A stretch of 64,000 nt of DNA from Merluccius polli (lineage: Eukaryota; Chordata; Actinopteri; Gadiformes; Merlucciidae): contig JAOPHQ010003695.1 in NCBI GenBank assembly GCA_030340625.1, positions 620,001-684,000 of the forward strand. The letters run 5' to 3'. Shown piece after piece: positions 12,524-23,260 of this stretch; the stretch's first letter is position 1; the number at the start of each line of letters is the position of its first letter. Position numbers and translations under genes: made by a program. Below the pieces are notes generated by a model, which was not told where the DNA came from, ran no database searches, and worked only from the letters and a program-made list of their open reading frames with translations.

Positions 12524-12847
12524 AGCTATGCGTGTGTGTTTCATGTCTGTGTGCACACGCATGCCTGAAAGGACACTCCAGTAACAGAACGACAGATAAA
12601 CATGCCTGCGCCATAGAGCTGTCAGTCTCCCGTCAACGCGTCTGTCATCACTACGGTAAGCCTCCATCTCTCTCGCTCTATCTCTCCTTCCTGCTCGGTC
12701 TTTGAGGAGGAGAAGGAGGAGAGACAAGATGACAGCACTCTGCTGATTGGACGGTGGCGACATCACAGTATTGTATAAAGCCATCAAGTAACGCAAAGAG
12801 CAGGGCCCGTATATGTCATGGTGGCTGTTTCGCACTGTGCATGCCAA

Positions 12848-12882
<35 letters not shown>

Positions 12883-12884
<2 letters not shown>

Positions 12885-13334
12885 AAGATTTGCTACCATT
12901 TCTGATTTAGTTATGTACATCGGACACTTTTCACACATTCAAAGCAACATATAGTACAGTGCTTGCTGCTTAATGGTGCCTACAGATAGACTGGACATTG
13001 TGGTTTGAACCCAGAGCCTTTCAGCTAACACCATAACCACTTATTCTTCCCTCCCTGAATATGTATGGGGGGGGAATCAGACACATCCTAGCAAGTGCTG
13101 GATAGCAATTGACTTGAGTACATTTACTCAATTACGTCACAGTGTAGTTTTGACCGACTTGTACTTTACTTGATTGGTTCTGTATTGAGGGACTAAAATT
13201 CACGATGAGTTTTAATTCACGACAATCATCGCACCCCTGAAAGTGTTTGAAAGTGTCGTATTTTTCATACAAGAAATAAGTGCTGTATTTTTCATGCAAG
13301 AAAGTTCAGTTCAAATTGATTTTTGCATTGTTAA
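12883..13334. other. Non-coding stretch ending at a TTAA target site
   Basis: Contains a reversed, degraded SINE-like piece (about 12935-13045) and an AT-rich segment. It ends at the TTAA (13331-13334) that flanks the Kolobok-like element. Confidence 0.5.
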
Positions 13335-13601
13335 AGGGAACCCCGGCTATGTCGACTTGTAGTTCTTAAAAGATAAATGTTAGTATCAATTATTATAAAG
13401 TGATATAACAAACCGTCTTAATGTCTTCGTTTTTATAAAATGTGTAAAAAATAGTTTAACTCGTAGGCCGCCATTGTTGTTAACGTCTGGGTAGTGACGT
13501 CATATGGTTGCACTTGCCGGCTTCGGAAACCCTGTTGAGACTAGCGAACTTATTATTTTCCCAATATACGGCTCTGGTTGAGACTATACAGCGACATAAA
13601 C

Positions 13602-14199
13602 ATGTCATCTATTCAGCCTTTTCAATTTGAACCCGAGCGAAACAGCCTCCACGACCGGGAGAGTGCTGCCCTTCCCAATCGGAACCGGGTCACCAATAGG
13701 TAGCCTCAAAGCTCGATAGCCGGCGGCGCTGTCCGGGTTGCTGATCCTCCTGCCGGTCAGCTAGGAGCAGCTACGGAGCTGTCCAGATTGCTCAGTGGTC
13801 CCGCCTTATTAGATAGCCTACCTTATTTTCACATGTATACATTTGTTGACATATCTATAGAAAGACCATGTTATTTTTCTATATCAATAGTAGGATGTTT
13901 GTTGTTTATCTATTAGCTTCAATCAGTAACTCAAGTCCTCAGATGAAAACCCACAAAAGTTAATGTTAAGTATTAAAAAGATGAATGCTCTGGTTGCAGG
14001 TCTTACAGATATGCCTCATATCGGCAGTTTACATGGTGGATACATGGCAGACTAGGGAGAAGAATCCGCAGTCATTCCTGCATGTGCAGTTACCAAAATA
14101 AGAAATGTCTACCCAGAACCAAGTGGAATCTATACAGGGTTTGAGGATGTAGATATTGATGATACAGAAGTAGATGAATCATGGAGAGATTTCAATTAA
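13602..14199 (+). pseudogene. P2RX7_C-like domain gene remnant inside the Kolobok-like element
   Basis: Exon-like pieces: 13602-13699 (ATG, frame starts MSSIQPFQFEPERN, followed by a GTAGCC donor-like site) and 14000-14199 (after TTGCAG, ending at TAA 14197-14199). The second reads SYRYASYRQFTWWIHGRLGR in one frame, then about position 14070 shifts to VIPACAVTKIRNVYPEPSGI followed by YTGFED. This layout (YRxxxYRQF, W, GxLGR, then PxCxVxxIRxxFP and YxGF) matches the P2X7-receptor C-terminal-like domain (P2RX7_C), which is abundant in standalone fish and invertebrate proteins. The Cys-rich middle part is absent and the frame is broken, so this copy cannot make a full product. The function in the element is unknown. 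Confidence 0.65.
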
Positions 14200-14437
14200 A
14201 CATTTAAAACATTTTAATGCATTTCATCATGAGCACTTTAATGTCTTGCAATGTTTAAACAACTTTTTAAAGCCAATGTGGATGTAAAAAATGCTGGTGT
14301 GCACATCATATGTGTATAATCATAGACAATCACAATCATAGACATAATCACAATCATAGACACGTACAACTGGCGCAAGGGGTCGGCGGCGATGTCGGCT
14401 ACCCACCCGACCCGTCTTGAAACACGGACCAAGGAGT

Positions 14438-14779
14438 CTAACGGCGCAATGATGCTATAGGTTTAGGTATACGTTTAGGCTCCTTATGTGAGAAAATTGT
14501 CGGGAAAGCATTTGATTGTAGTCTTCGTTTATACCCAGCCGCTCCGACGAGCTCTTTCAGCAGTTGTGGTCGACTAAAAGCCTCAAATGCGTCGGGAGAA
14601 AAATGTTGTGAACACAGCCGCGGATCTTGTGGAAATTGTGTCCGTCCACAGGCATCTTCCCACTTCTTTCTCATCTTCTTGTCAGTAGGAAAGCGGTGTA
14701 AACTCACATCACTCCCCTTGTTGCCTTTTGACTGGAAGTCGCACCCAAAAGCAGCACAATCAGTGCGTTTACATGACAC
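14438..14779 (-). pseudogene. THAP-domain coding region, start codon separated by an insertion
   Basis: Minus-strand frame of about 110 codons with a complete THAP (C2CH zinc) domain: CAAFGC, then HRFP, a Trp in KKWEDAC, LCSQHF as the C-x2-H pair, and NAFPTIF matching the conserved AVPTIF-type end motif. THAP domains are sequence-specific DNA-binding modules of Kolobok and P-type transposases and of host THAP proteins. The frame now runs into the left TIR of the nested element at 14761. On the far side of that element an ATG (16209-16211) followed by codons for P and H would supply the usual M-P-x-x-C start. It sits inside the TTAA element and runs convergently toward the P2RX7_C-like remnant. 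A non-functional transposon gene is the best reading. Confidence 0.85.
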
Positions 14780-15082
14780 TCAAGAAAGTCGACTTTTTGG
14801 CTTAACCCAACAATGATTGGATTACTAAGATGCATGTATACACCTTAATCAGGTTAAAATCGGTTCGAGTCGACCCTCTCATTATCAGGTTAAGACCCCT
14901 AGATTATGCGATCCATAGCCGACTAAGCCGTGCATGTAACCAGTCGGATTGGATTATCCGTTGAATTGCGTTCTGCGCATGCTCGAGATCTTTTCCCGGG
15001 GCCGTGAACCGGAAGTAGAAGGAGACGATAGTCTTGTTGTTGTTGTTGTTGTTGTCGCCGTCGGATAAGGGATAACGAGAAA

Positions 15083-15590
15083 CGGCGATTTATTTAAAAA
15101 GGTGGCGCTATAAGAATTGTGTCCCGGCCGCGGGGAGCGCGCATGGCATTCATTAAAGGTGGAAGCACGCGGACACTACGCTTCCATTTCACCTAAGGCT
15201 GAATTAAAAGTACATGTTTTTCTAAATGTGGGTCATCAACGAGGTTGTAAAGTAGTGACTTCGGGCACATCTGTCAAAATAAATGTTTTTTTCTCCCGAC
15301 GTGTTTACGACCTTTATTCATTCATTCAGGGCTGTTCTGGTGGGAGAAATATGTTTTCAGTAGACAGCTGTCAACTAACTTTGGGTCGGCGATTTATTTA
15401 AAAAGCTGGCGCAGAAGATGGAGGAAGCCGGTGCCGTGCCTATAGGAGTGTATCTTCATCAACGTGCATTCAGTACACACTACGCTTCGATTTAACCCAA
15501 GGCTGAATTTAAAGTCCATGTTTTTCTAAATGTTGCTCATCAACGAGGTTGTAAAATAACTACGATCTTTATTCATTCATTGCGCCGCGG
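15083..15590. repeat. Internal direct duplication of the nested element
   Basis: GCGATTTATTTAAAAAGSTG (15083 and 15389) starts two copies that share AAGGCTGAATT, ATGTTTTTCTAAATGT, CATCAACGAGGTTGTAAA and CTTTATTCATTCATT. Spacing is about 305 bases; the second copy is shorter through deletions. Confidence 0.85.
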
Positions 15591-15773
15591 CCGAACTGAC
15601 GGCGGTATTCTCTGATATATGAATCTTACAGACTGCGTCGGGTTCTCCGACTCTCTGGTCCACAACAAGTAAAGACTCCTATCGGGTTTATCTCGCCCAT
15701 GGGGAAAAGGAATTGGGGGAAATTAACTTTGGCTTTGACTCTCTGAAGTCCAGACTGAAACGCGACATGGAGG

Positions 15774-15976
15774 AGAAAGCGATGTTTCAGCTGACAGCTG
15801 TCAGTTCACTTCGGGTCCATATCGTTTCTCCGACGCTCCGCTGTTCCTCTCGGTCGTATGCGGACCGCTCCGCGGACGACCGAGTCGGATACGACCGAGA
15901 GGAACAGTGGAGCGGCGGAGAAATGATTATCACCCGAAGTGAACTGACAGCTGTCTGCTGAAACATCGCTTTCTCG
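15774..15976. repeat. ~200-bp palindrome with mirrored reading frames
   Basis: AAAGCGATGTTTCAGCTGAC at 15776 is the imperfect reverse complement of the end near 15972, and the similarity runs inward through GAACTGACAGCTGTC and CCTCTCGGTCGTATG to a centre near 15870. Because of this symmetry, near-identical short ORFs appear on both strands. They carry no independent coding evidence. Confidence 0.9.
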
Positions 15977-16644
15977 AATGAGTTTGTTGTTGCTGGTGAC
16001 GTAAAGAGGTCAACCGGTGGCGCTATTACCACTAGTTGAAATGGGCACAGCGCCACCTATCGTACCGGGGCATTACATGCTCCGGCCAATGAATCGGATT
16101 ACTCGCCGCCATGTATACGCGGACAATTGCAGTTGACCAGTTGCGGAGCATAGACGAGCAATGGCTTTAATCGGGTTTCTTCTGTGCATGTAAACGTACT
16201 GAGTGTGGCATTTTACTTAACTCTTAAAAACTTTTACTCTAACTCTACGCGGGTAAACAAGCACTAACGTCAATAGCTATTCTACCAAGCGCAACCATTC
16301 TACGTCATCGATCCCATAGTGCATTGCGCGCGGATTACATGGCGGCGTACGTAGGTCAAAATATGTACTACATATTATATCTTTTTTAAAGAAATGGCAA
16401 TATTTTATGTGCTTCTAACAACATATTTTACTACAAGAGAACAATAGTGGCGTATTAGGGCCTACAAGTCTACATAGCCGGGGTTCCTTTTAAAGATTGT
16501 TATTGGACAATCAACTTAAACTGCTTTAAGCACCCAACGGTTATAAGAGTTAACGATAGAACGACTCTCTTCACATCCAAAATATGACCCTAAAAATAAA
16601 TACTTAAGTATAACTTTTTTCTACTTTATTTTATGTTTACTTAA

Positions 16645-17043
16645 AGGCACAATGAGTAGGATTTGTTGGTTGCGATTTGTAAACACAACATTCAAAGTTG
16701 ACACCTCCTCCCCAGCTAAACGACACCATAAGTGATGAGCTTTGTCCGCTTGGTGTTTCACCTTGCTATATATTTTAGTTTTTTTGGTGCTGTGTCCGCC
16801 ATTGTTGTAGCTTCCTCTTGGATGCGTGCTTATGATCTGGGACCTTGTTGCTACGAGCCCCGCCTCATACCCTGGCTGGCGGCTACCAACTGCCCAAATA
16901 AGAAAATACAGGCAGAGGGCAGGGTCTGAGAAGATACAGACACCACCACACACATCTAGTGGGTCATAAGTAATGATTGAGAGGGATTATTTTTGTAGTA
17001 ATCTATACTTTTTTTTTTAAGGAAAATCCTAGTCATTGTGCCT
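16645..17043. mobile_element. TTAA-flanked MITE (~400 bp)
   Basis: TTAA (16641-16644), then AGGCACAATGAGTAGGATTT. The right end AAATCCTAGTCATTGTGCCT is followed by TTAA (17044-17047). TIRs are about 20 bp with one or two mismatches. The interior is non-coding. The TTAA duplication places it with Kolobok- or piggyBac-type elements, like the larger THAP element ~150 bp to its left. Confidence 0.9.
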
Positions 17044-17539
17044 TTAAGTATAGGATAGGAGTACTTTATTCAGGGGTGCGTATTTTTATAAGAATTTATT
17101 TCAATTACATTGAAGTATATACTAGTATATACATACTGCCTTCCTGAACAAATATCCAGTCGACAACTAGAATTCTATTTTTGTTAGTGTATTCTAGTGT
17201 AAGCCGAACACAAACACTTCATAAAAGAAGTACTCCACTGTTCAACAACTCTGAAACTGCACCGCTAAAGAGCAGGGCTTTAGTGGTTTTGTACAAAATC
17301 GATGTTTTGTGAGAAATATGAGTTTTTTTCTCTCCCCCTTTGAAATCATTTAATTTTATTTCCATTTCTTAAAAAAAATATCGGCACAATGAAATGCCAC
17401 TCTTAAAATGCGACCGAAGTCTCTTCTGTGAACTTTTCCCATACATACAAACAACATAATTAAAAGTAGTTTTTTTTCTCTAATGAAATCAATTTACCCT
17501 TTAGGTCTGAGTTGATTGACATCTACAACTTCATGGTGA

Positions 17540-17890
17540 GGTGCAGGGGCGGACTGGGAACAAAATTCGGCCCGGGCAATTTTCTCCTGGACTGGCCCAC
17601 CACAGGAACGACGGCCACCGGGGGGGGGGGGGGGGGGTTGCGCGATTGTCGACGGGGGGGGGGGGGGGGGGTGCGGGGGTGCGGGGGTGCGCGATTGTCG
17701 ACGGGGGGGGGGGCCGAATCATAACACACCCCGGACCTACGATCGACGTATGATGACAGTCCTGGACTAAAAAATAAATAAATAAATAAAAATAAAGAAT
17801 TACGGCCGGCCGGCTCGGCTTGAAATCGTCCGGCCGTTCGGGAAATCTCCCGAACCTCCCGATGCTCTGGTCAGGTGACATGTAAATAAA
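17540..17890. repeat. Interspersed repeat with long poly-G tracts
   Basis: Begins GGGGCGGACTGGGAACAAAA and ends near CTCCCGAACCTCCCGATGC, words typical of a GC-rich teleost repeat. Within it are runs of about 18 G (17621-17638), about 18 G (17655-17672) and about 12 G (17702-17713), with GGGGGTGC repeats between. The shared word GCGATTGTCGACGGGG at two places shows the G tract and its flank were duplicated. Strong G-quadruplex potential on the + strand. Confidence 0.75.
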
Positions 17891-19746
17891 TGTGTCATGT
17901 CCCATGATGACCACTAGGGACATGCTTACCTTTGGACTTGCATACCTCATCGTCAGTGGTTATTGATCTCATCTGTGTTCGGTGTGTACAACTGTTTGGT
18001 CCTGTTGTTGCTACGCATTAGATTACCTCTTTGTGTGCAAAGACACAAGACTCTTTATATTGTTGAACACAGTGCCAGTAAATGGTGTTCTATAGTTTTC
18101 CCTCTCGCATCATAGAGCTGTATTTGTTCTCTGCATCTGTCAGTTAATAACTACCTTGTGTATGTGCTTTAGAAGAGGTACTACCTTTAGAGAACCCTTT
18201 ATACCAAACCAGGAAAGTGGCGATTGTTTTCAACAAAAGAAAATAAACATTGATTTTTTTTGGGAGGTGTCATAAGCGTAGATGAAACTCTTCATGTCTT
18301 GTGTTGTTTTGGGTTTTGTTTTTTTTCAGGCCAGAAAATCAATCAATATGAATGCGCCTCACTCAGTGTAATACTATTGTGTATAAATGTCAAACGTTTA
18401 GTACAAAAACAACAACCCTAACAGCATCACAGCATCTAACATTTTCAGCTCTTGATCTTCCATCAACAATTCTCACCCATTTTCCATCACTCACATTGCT
18501 GTTTGAACTTGGTTTCAAGAGATGCAAATCAGGGACTTTTCTGGCGTTATCAAAATCAGGAATTAAACTTATTGTCTAGATTCTAGATTAAATATCTTAC
18601 TTAGTCAATCAAATCAATCACTGTATGTAGCGCTATTTGCACAAAATAGCAATACAGTGCTTAATAGAGAAACAACACAAATTAGTTTAAAGTAACAATA
18701 AAACACAATCACAGAGATACATTAATTAAATATAAAAGAGTTTAAACATTACATGATTCGAAAGTAAGCTAAACTAAAAAGGTATGTTTTAAAAGGGCGG
18801 TCCACCAATGTAACACATTCCGCCAACCGTTGGGGGGTAGTTTTTGGATAATATAATTTAACGTTCCCATATTATCTGTGTATTTAGAGTTAATACTCAC
18901 AAAACTCACCAAATTCACTTTCAGTAGCAGCCTAACACATACTAAAACGGCTGGGCTTTAGTTAACACTTAAGTACTAAATACTTAAAGCTAGCTTTGTG
19001 TGAATTTGCTTCTGTGGTGGCGGATGGTCAGATGATTGCGGCGGCAGCTGCAGAATGACTCGGGCCTGGTCGTTTCGTGGCTAAGGATGGCCAGGGATGC
19101 TTGGAACTGCTGTTGACTTTAGTTGCCATCATGACGGCTCTCCCTCCATTAGAGATCTCGGGCTCAAAATCCTCTGATAAAAAATTTAGCGAACAAACAA
19201 GCATTCTTGATTTTGCTCAACGGCATTTGTTCATTGTAATAGGGGTTGTTTAGGGTTACCCTAACCCTAGCCCGTAGCTACTGCCTTCCATGCTCTGTAG
19301 CTAGAACGGTGAAAGGGAATTTCATTCTTACCGTCATGCCGTGAAGAACAGCCTACTATGCATTGTCGCAGGCATGGTTGGTTTGTGTATCGTTATAAAT
19401 AAAAAGCAAATTAAAGTGTCTAGAGCTGCCTTTTTATTTGATAACCAAATGGTGGGTGTGTCTAAGGCAGAGTTGATGGTTGGGTGTGTCTTGGGAATGG
19501 CTCGGGAAGGAAGGGGGTGATGTAGCTGAGGGGTATTGTAGGAACATAAAATGAGTGGGGTAGCAAGAGGTACTGCTTTGTTCAGATACATTTTTTCATT
19601 CAAATTGAACTCTTGTCAAATACTTATCCATTACCATTACTCGTAGGGCCAACATTGAGTATATACAGTATATGGTCTTAAAAAAGAGAAAACGATGTCT
19701 CTTTTTGATGGTGTTTTCCTTTTTTAATCCTTCCTCTTCTGTCCAG
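17891..19746. other. Intronic stretch before the first exon
   Basis: No exon found. An AT-rich repeat-like segment at 18600-18700 (AATAGCAATACAGTGCTTAA) resembles a LINE tail. Near 19250-19269 the telomere-like words TTAGGGTTA and CCCTAACCCTA face each other. The last 20 bases before 19747 form a polypyrimidine tract ending in CAG. Confidence 0.5.
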
Positions 19747-19864
19747 TGCCTCCTGTGTTGTCAGTGCTCCAACAGTCGTTCAATGCCACCGCAGACTACC
19801 AAGAGTCCATCACCTTGACCTGCATCACCTCCGGATCCCCCCAGCCCATCCTCACCTGGCACAG
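19747..19864 (+). CDS. ncam2: ncam2 exon: Ig domain 3, first half
   Basis: 118 nt, entering in phase 1 (first two bases finish a Val codon) and leaving after two bases of an Arg codon. Translation includes PPVLSVLQQSFNATADYQES then ITLTCITSGSPQPILTWH, the A-C strands of the third Ig domain. It contains the first Ig cysteine (LTC), the W of the C strand, and an N-glycosylation site (NAT) conserved in NCAM2. The acceptor is TTCTGTCCAG and the donor GTACGC. The GTG at the exon start is not a translation start; it only looks like one when the intron is read through. Confidence 0.95.
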
Positions 19865-20607
19865 GTACGCCCAACCACGTGATGTCATTGTGATTGCAAG
19901 GCAACACACTGACACATCGTTATCCAGTGTCTTATTTTAACGTCTTCCGCCAAATTTGTGTTGTGTATTTCTCCGACGTAAGTATCGACACCGAACGCGA
20001 ATACATTCTATGTTATGCCTGCTAATGAGCCCAGATGGTGATCACATGTATTTTCTTCAGAAAATGTACACTGCATTTTGTGTTGTAATCTCATTTCTTT
20101 TTTACTTGTGCAGTTTTTACTTTCTCCAAAACTTTATTGTTATAGATTGTTATGGATACACCCTTTACCAGACCTAAGGACATATTTGGAATTGCATAAT
20201 TATTCAGGTGTCAAAATTAGGGAAAAGAATAAAAAGAAAAAAGTCTGCATCAAAATCTGGCTACATGACACACGTTGCCATTTTTTTGGCAGCGACTGAC
20301 AGCCTCAAAGCCCTTTTTATTACACGTCGGTTGCCACAGATCCCGGCTTAAAAAAAGATTAAGAGTTCACGCCTGTTTGGCTCAAGGTGTAATGCTGTTT
20401 CCCTGTAATACAACTCCTTGTAAAAAAAGACATGTTTGAAGTGTTAGCATTAGTCCTGACAGCTCCTGTGAGTGATCATATTTTTATTAAAAGTATTCAT
20501 GAAATGATGCAGCAACAATACCTCCATATGTACCAATGTTTATGGTTATTTGAGAAATACTAAGTATGACACCAGCATGGTTATATCTATGTGGAACACA
20601 TGTAGGA

Positions 20608-20766
20608 TAAACAATACATAGTTTAGGATAGCACAGTAGCTAAGGTGTTTGACTCACATCTTTAAAAGTAATAGATTTGGTCCCTAATGTCTGCCAAGAT
20701 ACCTAAACACTATCTGCTACTTAATAATGTGCATCTGGATAAAAGCATCTGCTAAATGACTAAATA
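20608..20766 (+). repeat. tRNA-derived SINE (plus strand)
   Basis: A head resembling RNA polymerase III A and B boxes (TAGCACAGTAGCTAAGG and ATTTGGTCCC) is followed by the teleost tail CTGGATAAAAGCATCTGCTA then AATGACTAAAT. Degenerate copy. Confidence 0.65.
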
Positions 20767-20794
20767 GTACAAAAATGACATAAACATATGCAAT

Positions 20795-20930
20795 TGGTGA
20801 AGCTTTTATCCAAAGTGTCTTAACATACCCTGAGTGCATATATTCTTGGGTGGCCTCAGTGGCAATTAAATCCCTAACCCTGGCAGTGTTAATGCCATGC
20901 TCTACCAGTTGAGCTACACAGGACCTTGGA
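20795..20930 (-). repeat. tRNA-derived SINE (minus strand)
   Basis: Read on the minus strand it begins TCCTGTGTAGCTCAACTGGT then AGAGCATGGC, a clear tRNA-like A-box region, and ends with ACTTTGGATAAAAGC, the same tail as the plus-strand copy at 20608-20766. The two SINEs lie tail to tail. A related head is found at 47455-47550. Confidence 0.7.
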
Positions 20931-21000
20931 AAAAAATGTTTTTTTTTCCCTTTGGTTGAATAATGGTTTGAGTGCATTTCGACCACTTGCTGCCGGTTAA

Positions 21001-21393
21001 AGGTGCTGTAGGTAAGATTTAAGAGCTATTATTTGAGTGTAATTTGTTAGAAATGGCATAGCTATCCGTCAGCTATTAGTGAATGAAATGGGCTATAAGA
21101 ATATATGTTACGAGTTGGCCGCTGCCTCTGTATGTGCTCTCTGTAATTAGGATTTTAGACAGTTCCCAGTTATTTCTGACCAACATCTCTTCCCTGATTG
21201 GTTTGAGGAATCCATCTTGCCTGTCAAACACAGGTGCATGAAATGCTGCACTGCTCAATGGCGGAGGAACATAGGGAGAGAGGGAGCAGAGAGGAAGGTG
21301 ATGTTTTTTTGGTTGTTTAGTTTCAAAATCTTGCTCTCTTCTGCTCTTTCCTTCTCTTTTTTCACAACTCTTGAATGTTACCTACAGCAGCTT
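21001..21393. mobile_element. TTAA-flanked MITE, copy 1
   Basis: TTAA then AGGTGCTGTAGGTAAGATTT at the left. The right end TGTTACCTACAGCAGCTT is followed by TCAA (a changed TTAA). The interior matches copy 2 (62591-62961) along its length, for example CATCTCTTCCCTGATTGGTT and GGAATCCATCTTGCCTGTCA. Confidence 0.9.
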
Positions 21394-21597
21394 CAATCAC
21401 CTGATTAACTGAGGAGACAGGCCAGTGTTAAGTGGATGACACACAATCAAAAATGTTCATGCATGTTCTCACACTCATGCCCTTCAATCAGTGAGGATGG
21501 CCACTCTTTTGTTCCTTGTTTTTCAGACCTTGACAGGAAATATATAACATATAATTTCATATGTAGTTTTGTTTTTGGACGTATAAAAATAAAAACG

Positions 21598-21599
21598 TC

Positions 21600-21628
<29 letters not shown>
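21598..21628. repeat. (TA)n microsatellite
   Basis: About 14 uninterrupted TA units in the first ncam2 intron of this window. Confidence 0.9.
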
Positions 21629-21630
<2 letters not shown>

Positions 21631-21880
21631 GGCGTTATGGAGTTATGGTCTAAATATTTATATAGAGGAATATAGAGCTGTCACTTTTTCAAAAAATCAA
21701 GTTCGAACAAATTTGAAATGACATGCAATTCGGTCGAATGAATTCGAATGAATGAAAGATGAAAAAGCCTTCCTGAATAGAAAATGTCAAATCACAGACA
21801 ACAGGAGAGAATAGCTTTGAACTAAAAATGTAGCAAACAAGGTAAAACATAGAACTGATTGGCAAGCCGAACGGCCCGAC

Positions 21881-23260
21881 TTAATTTCTAATATTATTCA
21901 CCAGAAACACAAGTCTTTCAATGTGATCGGGATTAAGTGCGGTTCTCTTTTTATTTACAATATTACCTGCCGACAAGAACAGCTGTTCAGAGCATACAGA
22001 CAGGTATTTACGAGCCAGCTTTGAGAGCTGCGGGTATCTATTGCACCCTGTATCTCTCCACCAAAGCAGTGGGTTACTGTCTGCAGTTAAAGGAGTCTCC
22101 TTCATGCAAGATTGCATCTCCTGAATGGCGTCCCCGTTGCGTTTGCAAAAGTCACTCGAAACAAGTCCCCAAACAGGCTTCCCATCACACTCAGGGCAGC
22201 CGTCTCTTCTTCTGCTTGTGCTTGTGTACAGTCATTGTCTCTCTCATGTTCCTTAATCTCTTCTGATAAGCTATTGCTGACTAGATTTCTCTCTTCAGAT
22301 GAAAGATGGACTAAGCATGAGAACCGGGGGTCCAGGAAGGCCGCTTTATTGAGAAGCATCCAGAGCTGCTCTCTTCACTGTAGCACATTTTCAGATTTGC
22401 CACCATCCTGCCTCTGAAAAGAATGAAATAAATGAAGCCCTATATCACACACTAATTTGATCTTTCTAATCTTGCTAATTTGAGGACTTAATATTTAATA
22501 AAAATTAAAAGTCAAATACCTCTCAAAGCTTTGATGGCTGATTTATGCAATGCGTGGGTGCTGCTCAGCTGAGATATCATGACATGCTGCAGCGGTAGGA
22601 CAGCTTATGCTGTGGGGTAGGCAACGGTGGAGAGAGGGCCTGAGTTGCCACCCTACCTTTGAAAGGTTTCAGTGTGTCTTTTAGTTGCTCAACCATAGAC
22701 CACTCACAAATGACGGCTGCCACTGCTGCTTGTTGCTCAGATGCATGACATATCATGTCATAGGTGATACTCCATCTGGTGGCGCAGCCATTTACTAGTC
22801 TTTTTTTTTAATCCAAGGAGCTCTGCTTTTTTTCCAGCAGGCAGCTGTCTGATGGGAGACCCTCCAAAATGAGCTACAGTTTGTTCAGTTAGTTAGTCTG
22901 GAAAGGGCCAAATCAAGGGCTTTCACATCATTCTCTTTGCTCACAGGTTTAGCGTGTGGGCCAAACAGGGTACATTAATAAACTCTAAATGTGTATGGCG
23001 TTCACATAGTTCAGAGCATTGTCCGTGGCGACAGGATGCAACCGCTTTACGGGAGATGTCAAATTCATCCAGCGTGCTGCCGATGCTTTCTGCAACATGG
23101 ACAGCGGTGTGGCTTCCTCTCAGCTCTCAGTACACAGAACATAATTGTCAAGTTCCCATGGGTCTTAAATACAGTGAGCTGTGACTGCCACATAAGCGTG
23201 TGTGGCCAGGGATGTCCAGCCGTCTGTGGAAAGAGTGAGTGTCTTATCCTTTAGTCTTTA
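21881..23260 (-). pseudogene. hAT-superfamily transposase pseudogene
   Basis: Minus strand. Near 23260-23180 it reads STDGWTSLATHAYVAVTAHC, the hAT catalytic-core block around T-D-G-W-T-S. Next come frame-shifted pieces ending in DNALNYVNAI (about 22990). Then AAFLDPRFSCL (about 22340) and finally the C-terminal dimerisation block: ADSNPLLWWRDTG, YPQLSKLARKYLSV, LSAGNIVNKKRTALNPDHIE, to the stop at 21881. Several frameshifts and stops exclude activity. The dimerisation motif has a small deletion just before SAGNIV. The BED finger was not seen, and no sure TIRs. It lies antisense within an ncam2 intron. Confidence 0.85.

Larger units (their letters stand above)
14761..16201. mobile_element. 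Nested non-autonomous transposon, termini CAGTRCGTTTACATG
   Basis: Left terminus CAGTGCGTTTACATG and right terminus CATGTAAACGTACTG form 15-bp inverted repeats with one mismatch. The element lies inside the THAP coding region. The two flanks join to restore an in-frame THAP start, and no target duplication is evident. It contains an imperfect ~300-bp internal direct duplication (15080-15330 against 15385-15590) and a ~200-bp palindrome (15774-15976). No transposase was recognised. The family is not assigned; the terminus is of a type common in fish genomes. Confidence 0.75.
13335..16489. mobile_element. Kolobok-like DNA transposon (TTAA target, THAP gene)
   Basis: Left end AGGGAACCCCGGCTATGTCG then ACTTGTAG is matched by the right end CTACAAGTCTACATAGCCGG then GGTTCCTT. 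Both are flanked by TTAA (13331-13334 and 16490-16493). TTAA duplications, ~28-bp TIRs and a THAP-domain gene are the hallmarks of the Kolobok superfamily. Inside are a + strand P2RX7_C-type gene remnant (13602-14199), a - strand THAP coding region (14438-14779 and the ATG at 16209-16211) and a nested 1.44-kb element. Without the nested element it would be about 1.7 kb, too short for a full transposase, so the copy is internally deleted. Confidence 0.8.

Noticed and set aside
1..19746. Search for ncam2 Ig1/Ig2 exons
   Set aside because: No segment with the Ig2 signature or matching phase and splice sites was found, so these exons are placed left of the window.
19746..19940. Reading the first ncam2 exon as a 64-codon ORF starting at GTG
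   Set aside because: GTG straddles the acceptor AG and the frame runs into intron sequence; homology and phase end the exon at 19864.
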